Below, one piece after another: positions 16,901 to 25,497 of a DNA stretch of 57,587 nt (the first letter of the stretch is position 1; every line of letters begins with the position of its first letter). The notes beneath the pieces are model-generated. The model had not been told where the DNA came from and made no database searches. It saw nothing but the letters and a program-made list of their open reading frames with translations. This DNA comes from Deltaproteobacteria bacterium (GTDB lineage Bacteria; Myxococcota_A; UBA796; GCA-2862545), in contig JAFGVK010000146.1 in NCBI GenBank assembly GCA_016938035.1, positions 1-57,587 on the forward strand, read 5' to 3'. The translations under genes were made by a program, and so were the position numbers.

Positions 16901-19900
16901 TGCACCTTTGCGTCGGAGGCGTCAGGCTGGGCGGCTGGACCCGGAGGAGGCGCCAGTGAGGAGCCGGCCCCAACGGGCTCCATCCCGGGGGGGTAGACCG
17001 GCACGATCTCGGGGAAGACCGCAGAGTCTGTCTCACCGAACTTCTCCGCCTTCTGGGCGGGCCAGTCCGCGGGACGCGCCTCGTTGAGCGCGGTGAGGGC
17101 CTTGGTGATCCACTCGTTGTGGAAGCCCTCCGCGCTCGCCTTCTCCACCAAGGTGCTGAGGCGCCCCACGCCCTTGTTCTCGATGGTCTCAAACTTGGGC
17201 AGCGCGTTCTCGTCCCACAGCTCCTGCCAAGCCCAGCAGGTGTCCTCGTCCATGTCGGTGGGACAGGTCAGCCGGATGCCCATCCCGGAGAATTTCAGCA
17301 TGGTCATGCCCTTGTAATAGAGCGTGGCGCTGACATACTCCTGATCGGGATACCTGGAGGCGAAGGCGTTCGCCTCGTCGTCGAAGGTGACCACCTCGTT
17401 CTGGAGCGTCTCGAGCAACAGCACGGCGTTGTCGTCCGCGTTGCGCATGGTGTTGGGCTTGAGCTCAATCGCCATGAAGGTGTCGTACTTGCTGCTCAGG
17501 TCGCGGAAGCCCGCCTCCGCTGCGTAATGGCGCTCCAGTGGGCCAACCGGGGTGCCGTTGGCCAGGAGCTTCAGATACGCCTGATCGATGACGTCGAGCT
17601 GAGCGTTGTACTGCTTGGTGCGACCGGCTTCCTTGTTGATGATCGCCTTGCGGTACATCGCGGCGAAGGCGTGCGCGGTGTCCGTGTCCATCCCATACTT
17701 GCTGAGGTAACGATCATAGAATCGCATCGCCTCAGTCTCGGAGACGCGCTCCCACTCTGCCCCTGCCATAAAGAACACCTCCTCGGCGTCCTCTTTGTCG
17801 GGATACTTCTGGGCGTAGCGCTCGAAGGCCTGGGCGGCCCCGCGGTGGTCGCCGATCCCCACCCGGAGGAAGGCGGCGTTGTACACCGCAGCCGAACCGT
17901 CCTTGTGATCCGGGAAGAGCCGAACGAGCCGCTCGTAGTAGTCGATGGCCTTCTCTAGCTGGAAGGTCGACTCGTAGTTGCCGGCGATGCGGAAATACAG
18001 CCCCTTGGAGCGCTCGTCGTCTGGGTAGATGTTCACGAAGCGCTCAAAGAGCTCGATCGCCATGTCCGGCTTCCCGACGATCTGGTAGTTGTTCGCAGCG
18101 TTATAGAGCGCGACGGCCTTGTTCTCGGACTCGGGGAAGTCCTGAATGAACTGGAGGAAGCCCTCGGCCGCCTGGATCCGCAGCGGCCAGCCCGCCTCGT
18201 ACTCGCCGCGCTGCTCCAGCGCCTGCGCCTGCTCGACGAAGACAAAGGCCTGCTTGAACGCGGTGCCCTCCTCCAGGTTGGCGAACTGCTCCCGCATCTG
18301 ATCGAGGGTGTCGTCTCCACCGATGGGGTTCCGCACGAAGTCCGAGGTCCACATCCTGAGGCTAGCCAGGTCGCCTTCGTTGTTGAAGGTGTTGACCACC
18401 AGCGCGCCGGCACGGGAGCCGTCATCCGTCCGCCGGTAGCGGTCAATGACCGGGATGAGGCGCCGTCGTGCCTCGTCGTATTGCCCAAAGTTATAGTAGA
18501 CCTGACCAGCCATGTAGGTGATGCCAGGCCGGTTGGCGTTGACCCACTCCTGGAAGATCTCGGTGTCCTCGCCGCCTGCCACGCCGAAGCGGTGGGCGAG
18601 GACCTGGTCGATGGCGCGGACAAAATCCACATGATCCTGCGTGAGCTCGTAGTAGGGGATCTCCTTGCCCCACTCGGTGACCCTGGTGCCCGCCACGGGC
18701 GTCCCCTCGGGGAGCGCGGTGGGATCACCGTATTTTGCGGTCATCTTCGCGATGCGCGTCTGGACCAGCTGCACCAGCGCGCCGTCACCGTACTGGTGCT
18801 GCTCATCGGTGCGGATGATGGCCATGTACTCGCGCTCGGCGGCGGTCCAGTCCTGGGAGCGGTACAGGGTGTCCGCCAGGTACCACTGCATGACATAGAA
18901 GTCGTCAGAGATAGGGAAGTTATCCAGGTACTCCTGGAACTTCGTGGCGGCGAAGGCGTAGGACGCCAACACCTCCGCCTCTGAGGCCTCGCCCGACACG
19001 GCGAGGGCGTCGGCCTTCTTGCGATAGTCGATCGCGACCTCCGCCAGCGAGCGCTCCATGAAGCTGCGGACCTGAGCGGTGGCTTCCGGGTTGTGGCGGT
19101 TCGCCTCCCACCACTCCGAGCCCTCGTGGTAGCGCTCGGCGAGCAGCTTGCGCGCCTCGGCAGCAGCCTCTGGGTCAGCCCACATCGACGAGCTCTGGAG
19201 ACGCGCGATAGTCTGCTGAAACTCCGGGTTCTCGGGTCGCAGGCGCCAGCGGGGATCATCCTGTAGCTTGCGATAGACGTCCACCGCGTCGGGGATCCTC
19301 TGGTAGAGCACCAGGATCGATCCCAATTCGTTGAAGACCTCCCACTCGAAGCTGCGCTCGTCGCCGTCCAGCTGCGCGAAGTAGTCCCCGGCGATCTGGA
19401 CAGGCGTCCGGCCCATGTCGTCCTTGTCAGACATGTCGACAAAGGAGATCGCCATGTACTTGATCGCGTCACCGCGGAAGGAGGAGTGCTTGCCCTTCTC
19501 CTGGTAGTCTTGGTCCGACTGTTCCAGCAGCCCGACGAACAGCTCAAGGGCCCTGTCGTACTCCGACAGCTTGTAGTAGGACCACGCCAGCTGGTACATG
19601 GCCTCAAAGAAGAACTTCCCGGTGGGTCCCTTCTCGAAGACCGCGGTGAACTGCTCGATCGCCTCGTCCACCTCGTTCTTGTTGAAGTGGTGCAGGCCGA
19701 TGTAGAGGTGGCTGTGGTCCGCCATGGCGGAGTCTGGCAGCACCTCGATCATCTCGCGGAGCACCGCCTGAGCGCGGTCCTCGTCCATCTGCACGGTGTC
19801 CTCGACCAGAACGTAGGCGAGCATGTAGTAGGCGCCGTCGAGGTGCTCGTACTTGTTCTCGGACGGCAGGGCGCGGTTGTCCTCGATGATCCGCTCGTAG

Positions 19901-20547
19901 AGCGCCACAGAGCGTGCGAAGTCCTTGCGGGGCGGATCGCCCAGCTCTTCCAGCAGCTCTAGATCATCTCCCGCCAGGTCGGCCTGTCGATAGTATTGAG
20001 CGAGCTCCTCCTCCCAGGCCTCGTAGTCATTCTCGTAATACAGCTCCGCGAGCCTGAACCGGACGTGAGAGGAATACTCCACCTCCGGATATCTCTCTAG
20101 GAAGCTCTCGAACTTCTCGATGGTGAGGACGCGCCGAGTGCGCTCCAGATCGTCGAGGGTGTCGATCAGCTTGTCGTAGCACTCGGAGAGCGCCCGCCGC
20201 TCCTCAAACTCCCGGTCGTCCAGGAACACCTTCACGTCCGACGTAAACTCCTCCATCCGGCTCTGATACCTGAGCTGCGAGGCGCGAAACAGCTCCACCA
20301 TCTCTGGGTTTCGCCCGACGATCTCGATCCCTGGCTCCGAAGGCTCCGGGTCGGCCTCTGCGGGCTCTGGCTCCACCTCTGCGGGCGCCGCGAGGGCGTC
20401 CACAGGAGCCTCTGGGGCTACCTCTGGCTGGGTCGCGGTCGGAGGAGAGTCCGGAGCACCCGCCTCGGTCTCACCGGGGCTCTGTGCCCATGCTGGTGCT
20501 CCCAAGAGCGCCAACGCCACCGCTAGTGTCATAGGACGTCTCGCCAC
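16897..20547 (-). CDS. Very large periplasmic TPR-repeat protein
   Basis: A 1216-residue exported protein. Seen: Sec signal peptide (LAVALALLGAPAWAQ), a Pro/Glu-rich linker (about 25-75), then TPR-like repeats over most of its length (YYMLAYVLVEDTVQ, QLAWSYYKLSEYDRALELF, ALYNAANNYQIVGKPDMAIELF, GNYESTFQLEKAIDYYERLV), and a Pro/Ala-rich C-terminus. In gliding systems of Myxococcota such large TPR proteins (AgmK/GltI-like) act as periplasmic scaffolds; this role is inferred here. Its stop overlaps the GltE-like start (ATGA), and it starts nine bases after the next TPR gene, so all three form one operon. Confidence 0.82.
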   Translation of the reverse strand: MARRPMTLAVALALLGAPAWAQSPGETEAGAPDSPPTATQPEVAPEAPVDALAAPAEVEPEPAEADPEPSEPGIEIVGRNPEMVELFRASQLRYQSRMEEFTSDVKVFLDDREFEERRALSECYDKLIDTLDDLERTRRVLTIEKFESFLERYPEVEYSSHVRFRLAELYYENDYEAWEEELAQYYRQADLAGDDLELLEELGDPPRKDFARSVALYERIIEDNRALPSENKYEHLDGAYYMLAYVLVEDTVQMDEDRAQAVLREMIEVLPDSAMADHSHLYIGLHHFNKNEVDEAIEQFTAVFEKGPTGKFFFEAMYQLAWSYYKLSEYDRALELFVGLLEQSDQDYQEKGKHSSFRGDAIKYMAISFVDMSDKDDMGRTPVQIAGDYFAQLDGDERSFEWEVFNELGSILVLYQRIPDAVDVYRKLQDDPRWRLRPENPEFQQTIARLQSSSMWADPEAAAEARKLLAERYHEGSEWWEANRHNPEATAQVRSFMERSLAEVAIDYRKKADALAVSGEASEAEVLASYAFAATKFQEYLDNFPISDDFYVMQWYLADTLYRSQDWTAAEREYMAIIRTDEQHQYGDGALVQLVQTRIAKMTAKYGDPTALPEGTPVAGTRVTEWGKEIPYYELTQDHVDFVRAIDQVLAHRFGVAGGEDTEIFQEWVNANRPGITYMAGQVYYNFGQYDEARRRLIPVIDRYRRTDDGSRAGALVVNTFNNEGDLASLRMWTSDFVRNPIGGDDTLDQMREQFANLEEGTAFKQAFVFVEQAQALEQRGEYEAGWPLRIQAAEGFLQFIQDFPESENKAVALYNAANNYQIVGKPDMAIELFERFVNIYPDDERSKGLYFRIAGNYESTFQLEKAIDYYERLVRLFPDHKDGSAAVYNAAFLRVGIGDHRGAAQAFERYAQKYPDKEDAEEVFFMAGAEWERVSETEAMRFYDRYLSKYGMDTDTAHAFAAMYRKAIINKEAGRTKQYNAQLDVIDQAYLKLLANGTPVGPLERHYAAEAGFRDLSSKYDTFMAIELKPNTMRNADDNAVLLLETLQNEVVTFDDEANAFASRYPDQEYVSATLYYKGMTMLKFSGMGIRLTCPTDMDEDTCWAWQELWDENALPKFETIENKGVGRLSTLVEKASAEGFHNEWITKALTALNEARPADWPAQKAEKFGETDSAVFPEIVPVYPPGMEPVGAGSSLAPPPGPAAQPDASDAKVQ

Positions 20548-20555
20548 TGGATCCC

Positions 20556-22958
20556 CTACTGGTTCATCTTCTGGCGGATGATGGTGAAGCGACGCTCGAG
20601 GTCCGCCTGCAGCGCTTCGCGCTCCATGGCGACATCAAGCCTCTCATCGGCAACGCCGACCTTCTGTTGCCAATACGCGTCTACAATTCCCATGTCGGCT
20701 CGGAGCACCGAGTCTGCGAAGAAGTCCTCCAGGCGACCGAAGCCCGCGCGTGTCAGGTGAACCGCGACGCGCTCAGCCTCTGCGAGGGTGTCTTCCAGCT
20801 CAACGCGCTCCCTGGCGACCGCGTCGATCTCGTGCTCGAACCGACCGCGGATCCGCTCTAGCTCTGCGTTCTCAACCCTCGCCAGCCTCCGCAGGAGCTC
20901 ACTGACTACCGCCTGACTGTTCTTCAGATCCCGCTGATCCCGCTCGAAGCGCTCGACCATCTCTGGGGCCTGTCCCTGCCCCACAGCCTGATACTCTGCG
21001 TGGAGGTCCGCGAGCTCCTTGAGAACATCCTTGAACGCGCTGGTGTCCGTGTCGCCCACCGGGTTCGCGAGGAGCTGCCCGAGCTCCTGCTCCACCTGCG
21101 GGAGCTTGGCGTGGACCTCGTAGATGGCGCTGTGCACCTCGGCGAGGCGCGCCTCCACCTCGACCTGCACCTTCGGATCCATGGTGGTGGTCTGGCTCGC
21201 CAGCCGGCGCTGATACCCGTCAGCCTCCTCCTGGAGGCTCGCGACCGACCGGGAGAGTGACTCACGCTCCCGCTGGACCTTGCGGACCGCCGACTGGTAG
21301 GCCTTGAGGCGGGTCTGGTGCTCCTCGGAGACGCTCATCGCCTCCTCCGAGGATGTCTGAAGGGCTAGCCTCCGCTCCCGGAGTTCTACCACCCTGCGCT
21401 TGGCGGGGCCCGAGAGTACTCCGAGCAGCCACTCCTCCTCTAGCCCCAGCACCGTGAGCTGGTCCTGGAGCGCGAGGTTCTGGTTCAGGAGCGCGTCGTA
21501 GCGGATCTGCTCAAAGCCGCCGATTCCGACAGACGAGTCAAGCACCGTCTCCAGCTGCGCGATCAGCCCCTCAGAGACCTCGATGTCGCGGTTCTGCTCC
21601 TCTAACGCCCGGTAGAGGTCGATTGATCTGGACAGATCGCTGTCGGCGAGCATCATCGCGGTAGCGTAGGCCGGGAGGCCCTCGCCCAAGGTGGTCTCCC
21701 CCCGCTCCAGCTCCAGCACCTGCTGAAAGAAGGTGTCCGTCTCTTCCACCGACTCGCCCAGCGCGTGGAACCTATCTTTGATCGGTGTGTACTCCGAGAT
21801 CACCTGCTCATAGGTGTCCAACGCCTCATCGTAGTCGTTGGACTGCATGTGGAGGTGCCCCTCCAGCAGGATCAGCTGAGCGCTGTCGCGATGCTCCGGA
21901 AAGGCGAGCAGAAAGATCTCCACCCCTCGGAGCGCCTCCTGCAGCAGGTCGTCCGCCATGTCTTGCTTGCGGTTGATCAGCTGGCGCTCCTCGTCCGAGC
22001 GCTCTTCATCCGGCGTGGCTTCCCGGATCTCGGCCAGCAGATCGGCGCGCTGCTTGATGAAGGTCCACACCAGCTCGTAGAGCTTATCCGCGAGGTAGTC
22101 GGAGTCGCCCGCGATCCGGCTGTAGTATTCGATGGCGGAATTGTAGTCGCCCTGCTCCAAGTAGATGCGCCCCAGCGCCAACAGCGACAGGTCGAGCACC
22201 TGCCGCTGCTCGTAGGTCTCTACCGGCAGGTCGAGCACCGACTTGAAATACTCCTTGGCGGAGTCCAGCTCCTGCTGTTCCACCATGACCGCCCCGAGGA
22301 AATAGCGCGCGCGCCTGTAGAAGGGGCTCTCAGGCTCCAGATCCAACAGGTTGGATTTGGCCTTGAGCAGATCGCCCTGCGCGTGAAAGGCCTTGGCCAC
22401 CGTGTAGGTGATCAGGTCGGACGGGTTGACCCTCCCCCTCACGATCTCCTGCTCGTAGTAGGCGTAGAAGGCCTCGGTCTGCCCGGTGTTCGCGTACATC
22501 TCAAGCAGACGGCGCACCGCCTCCTCGCGAAAGGGGTGTGAGGCGTCCTCACCGATGACCTGAAAGCGCGCCTCGGCGGTGACGAGGTTGCCCATCTGGA
22601 AGAGAGACTCGGCCAGGTACCACTCCGCGTCCAGGTGCAGCCCCTCGTCGGCCAACGAGGCGGTGGTCACCAGGGCAAAGAACCCCTCGGCGGCGGGACC
22701 GTAGTCACCGAGCAAGAACAGGTAGACGCAGTCCTCGTAGCGCTTACGGGCCTCGGCCTGGGTGATGAACCCCCTGCCAGGCGCGACCTGTTCCGACAGC
22801 GTGCGAGCCTTGTCGGTGAGGTTTCCGATGTCGGTCTCTAGATCGCCTAGCTGCTCCTCGATGTTCCGCGCCAGCGCGACAGAGGAACCAAAGAGCGCGA
22901 CGCCGAGGAGGGCAGACGCCAACACCCGCTCGACCCGCTTTCCAAGCGTCCGACTCAT
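20556..22958 (-). CDS. Exported TPR and coiled-coil protein
   Basis: An 800-residue protein with a Sec signal (VLASALLGVALFGSSVALAR). The first half (about 70-420) contains TPR-like repeats (LGDYGPAAEGFFALV, LALGRIYLEQGDYNSAIEYY, LEGHLHMQSNDYDEALDTYE); the second half (about 500-800) is long coiled coil rich in Glu, Arg and Leu (VVELRERRLALQ, REREALQADLERRF). It probably forms an extended periplasmic scaffold or rod in the same complex as the neighbouring TPR proteins. No catalytic motif is seen. The ATG at 22958 is chosen for its signal peptide; the frame is open further upstream. Confidence 0.8.
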   Translation of the reverse strand: MSRTLGKRVERVLASALLGVALFGSSVALARNIEEQLGDLETDIGNLTDKARTLSEQVAPGRGFITQAEARKRYEDCVYLFLLGDYGPAAEGFFALVTTASLADEGLHLDAEWYLAESLFQMGNLVTAEARFQVIGEDASHPFREEAVRRLLEMYANTGQTEAFYAYYEQEIVRGRVNPSDLITYTVAKAFHAQGDLLKAKSNLLDLEPESPFYRRARYFLGAVMVEQQELDSAKEYFKSVLDLPVETYEQRQVLDLSLLALGRIYLEQGDYNSAIEYYSRIAGDSDYLADKLYELVWTFIKQRADLLAEIREATPDEERSDEERQLINRKQDMADDLLQEALRGVEIFLLAFPEHRDSAQLILLEGHLHMQSNDYDEALDTYEQVISEYTPIKDRFHALGESVEETDTFFQQVLELERGETTLGEGLPAYATAMMLADSDLSRSIDLYRALEEQNRDIEVSEGLIAQLETVLDSSVGIGGFEQIRYDALLNQNLALQDQLTVLGLEEEWLLGVLSGPAKRRVVELRERRLALQTSSEEAMSVSEEHQTRLKAYQSAVRKVQRERESLSRSVASLQEEADGYQRRLASQTTTMDPKVQVEVEARLAEVHSAIYEVHAKLPQVEQELGQLLANPVGDTDTSAFKDVLKELADLHAEYQAVGQGQAPEMVERFERDQRDLKNSQAVVSELLRRLARVENAELERIRGRFEHEIDAVARERVELEDTLAEAERVAVHLTRAGFGRLEDFFADSVLRADMGIVDAYWQQKVGVADERLDVAMEREALQADLERRFTIIRQKMNQ

Positions 22959-22986
22959 TTCACACCCGTGATGAGAGCAGATGGGA

Positions 22987-23697
22987 TCATTCCTCACGAA
23001 GGTCCTCGACCTTCTCCTCATACTGCACCGTGGGACGGTCCTCAAAGGGGCGCCAGATGCCGGGCCGCTCGTTGGCGATCGTCCGCACGATGGTCACCTT
23101 CCCATCCTCTACGTTGAACTCATAGGCGGACTGGACCTTGAAGGAGTAGGTCTTGAGGTACGAGAACACGCCCAGCCCGTAGCCCCGCAGGACCATGTGG
23201 ATCTGCAGGTTGTGCTTCCCGGGTGGGACCGCCTGATCGTGCAGCTTGACCTCGCGAACGTCGCCCAGGTGACCGCTGGGATCCAGCTTGTTGTAGACGT
23301 TCTTGCCATCTAGAAAATACTGGATGGACTCGGTGCGGTACGCGGGGCCCATCTTGTTGACATGCCACAGGATGACCCGCGAGCCCAGGGTCGCGCCCTC
23401 GATGACCAGCTCCTTGAGGAGCTGCAGCGTCGCCTTGGAGCGAAACACCTTCTCTTTCAGACGGTTGACGTCCTGCTCGACGGTGCGGAGCTCGCGGTTG
23501 AAGTCCCCCTTGAGTCGGCGCTCCTCAGCAGCGGCCCGGCGCGCCTCCTGCTCTGCTGCGAGCTCAGAGTCCGCGTCCTCGCCGGACTGCGTGGTGTCGG
23601 AAGACCCCTCGGCCCCCTCGTCCGCCGCCTGAGCGTACGCGGGCCCTCCGTAGAGGGCCCCCAAGAGGGGGAGGAGTATCATCAGCCTGAAAACCAT
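22987..23697 (-). CDS. Exported protein of a conserved myxobacterial family
   Basis: A 236-residue protein with a signal peptide (LMILLPLLGALYGGPAYAQ), an acidic then charged coiled-coil region (about 25-85), and a C-terminal beta-rich domain of about 130 residues (SRVILWHVNKMGPAYR, QYFLDGKNVYNKLDP, HNLQIHMVLRGYGLG, YSFKVQSAYEF). As far as I recall, homologues in myxobacteria have been annotated as dihydrolipoamide acetyltransferase, but no lipoyl or acyltransferase motif is visible here and that name should not be used. It probably acts outside the inner membrane. It is 28 bases upstream of the TPR/coiled-coil gene and most likely the first gene of the TPR operon. The ATG follows GGAGAAGG. 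Confidence 0.75.
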   Translation of the reverse strand: MVFRLMILLPLLGALYGGPAYAQAADEGAEGSSDTTQSGEDADSELAAEQEARRAAAEERRLKGDFNRELRTVEQDVNRLKEKVFRSKATLQLLKELVIEGATLGSRVILWHVNKMGPAYRTESIQYFLDGKNVYNKLDPSGHLGDVREVKLHDQAVPPGKHNLQIHMVLRGYGLGVFSYLKTYSFKVQSAYEFNVEDGKVTIVRTIANERPGIWRPFEDRPTVQYEEKVEDLREE

Positions 23698-23828
23698 CAC
23701 CTTCTCCCGTCTGGCGGGGTCGCACGCAAGTAACCGAAGTCTAGCCCGGTCAGCGCCATCGCGAAACGTCCAAGGTTCCATGAGGCCCCCACCGACAGGT
23801 TGGTCCGGCACATTCGGGTCACCATCTC

Positions 23829-25349
23829 TTAGTCGTTCCCCGACGCTGTCGCGTCTTGTGCGGGTCCGCTCATCCGCAGCAGCTCTCGGGCGAACTGATC
23901 GTGGACGCGCTTGACCTTGGCAGAGCTCCCGCTGAAGCCGTTCACCAAGAAGGCAAAGGCGTATGTCTCGCCGTCGCCGCCCTCGACATACCCGGTAAGG
24001 CAGTGCACCCCGTCCAGGGTCCCGGTCTTTCCGCGCAGCATACCCGGTTCCTCTGACAGCCTCCGCCAGAGGGTCCCGTCCCACCCTGCGATCGCCAGCG
24101 AGGCGCCAAATTCACGTCCCACCTGCTGGTCCTGCGCCATGTCCACCATCACCGCGGTGAGGTGCGAGGGGCGCAGGTCGATGTCTCGGGACAGTCCGCT
24201 GCCGTTGACGAGGGTGTACTCGCTCTCGTCGATCCCCAGACCCGAGAGATATGCCCTGATAGCGGTCAGCCCCTTGTCGGTGGTCCCAGGCTGCCCGCCT
24301 TCCTCGGCACCTAGGGTCCGCAGCACCTGCTCAGCCATGAAGTTGTTGGAGTACTTGTTCATGTCCATCAGGATGGCTGACAGGGGGGGGGACCGGTGCT
24401 CCACCACCAGGTCGCCCCCAGCCGGCGCCGTTCCCCTGACATAGTGGCCGTCAACCGCGATTCCCACCTGCTTGGACATCTCCTCCCACGCCGCCATGAA
24501 ATGGGCCGTAGGATCAAGGACGGTTCGATAGTACTTCCTGACACCGCTCTCGGAGGGAATCGATCCTGTCAGGGTAAACTTGAGGGTCTTTCCAACCTCC
24601 TCGCGGTCGATCTTGAGCCACCTGCTCGATCCGGGCGCGCCGGTCTTCACGAGGCTCTCCACCTCCACGTAGTCCGACACCGGCGTCTCAAGGCCCACCC
24701 TCGCCGCGCCCCCTACCTCCGCGCCTGGGCCCACCACCAGCGCGACGGTGTTGTAGTTGATCGAGAGGGCGGACAGCGAGGGAAAATAGGACGGGCCTCT
24801 CTCAAGGTCCTCTGCCTTGTCCCACCCGGGCAGCGCGTAGCTGGTGTCGAGGTAGCCCTCGTCAAAGATCACATCTCCTCGCACCCGGGTCACGCCCTCG
24901 AGTTTCAGGTCCCAGAGCACCTTCCACAGCTGCTCCACCACGAAGGTAGGGTCACCCCCGCCCCTGACGTAGAGGTTCCCGTTGAGATCGCCGTTCGGGG
25001 CGATTTTGCCGTCGGTGAGCACCTCGGTCTTGAACCGGAAGGCTGGGCCCAGGTCGTGGAGCGCGGTCGCAGCGGTGAGGATTTTCATGGTGGAGGCGGG
25101 GTGGAGCGCCTTGTCTCCCTGGTAGCTGAAGACCTCCTCACCGGTCCTCACGCTGACCACCTGCCAGGCGACGTCCGCCTCTCGAAACAGGCTGTCCCTC
25201 GTGATCGGCTGCAGCAGCTCGACCATCGGAGAGGAGGGCGCTGGGACCCTCCCAGCGGGAGCATCCTCCGCACGAGACACCCCCGTGCTGAACAGGAGGG
25301 AGAGGGTCAGGAGGGGGAGCGCAAACCACCGCGAGCGTGTGGAAGCCAT
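23829..25349 (-). CDS. dacB: D-Ala-D-Ala carboxypeptidase/endopeptidase, DacB (PBP4) type
   Basis: A 506-residue periplasmic penicillin-binding protein of peptidase family S13, which trims peptidoglycan cross-links and stem peptides. Seen: Sec signal (LPLLTLSLLFSTGVSRA), S-T-M-K at 86-89 (nucleophile Ser86), S-N-N in the NKYSNNFMAEQ segment, and K-T-G-T near the C-terminus (MLRGKTGTLDG), so the three active-site motifs are complete, with the usual PBP4-type insert between the first two. It lies 131 bases upstream of the TPR operon on the same strand and may or may not be co-transcribed; wall remodelling would suit a trans-envelope machine. It diverges from the response regulator gene. Confidence 0.93.
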   Translation of the reverse strand: MASTRSRWFALPLLTLSLLFSTGVSRAEDAPAGRVPAPSSPMVELLQPITRDSLFREADVAWQVVSVRTGEEVFSYQGDKALHPASTMKILTAATALHDLGPAFRFKTEVLTDGKIAPNGDLNGNLYVRGGGDPTFVVEQLWKVLWDLKLEGVTRVRGDVIFDEGYLDTSYALPGWDKAEDLERGPSYFPSLSALSINYNTVALVVGPGAEVGGAARVGLETPVSDYVEVESLVKTGAPGSSRWLKIDREEVGKTLKFTLTGSIPSESGVRKYYRTVLDPTAHFMAAWEEMSKQVGIAVDGHYVRGTAPAGGDLVVEHRSPPLSAILMDMNKYSNNFMAEQVLRTLGAEEGGQPGTTDKGLTAIRAYLSGLGIDESEYTLVNGSGLSRDIDLRPSHLTAVMVDMAQDQQVGREFGASLAIAGWDGTLWRRLSEEPGMLRGKTGTLDGVHCLTGYVEGGDGETYAFAFLVNGFSGSSAKVKRVHDQFARELLRMSGPAQDATASGND

Positions 25350-25497
25350 GAGGCACCTGAGGGAGGGGAGGAGGGGGGCGCTGAGCCAGCCGTGATAGCA
25401 GCTCGAACACCCACAGTGTAGCTCAACATCCCGCCAACGGGTAGCTAAGACAGGAACGACCGCTGCCGACCAACGCCTCAACGGAGCCTCTCCCTCT

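Noticed and set aside
22987..23697. Dihydrolipoamide acetyltransferase annotation for the 236-residue exported protein
   Set aside because: No lipoyl domain, no H-x-x-x-D-G acyltransferase motif, and the protein carries a signal peptide.
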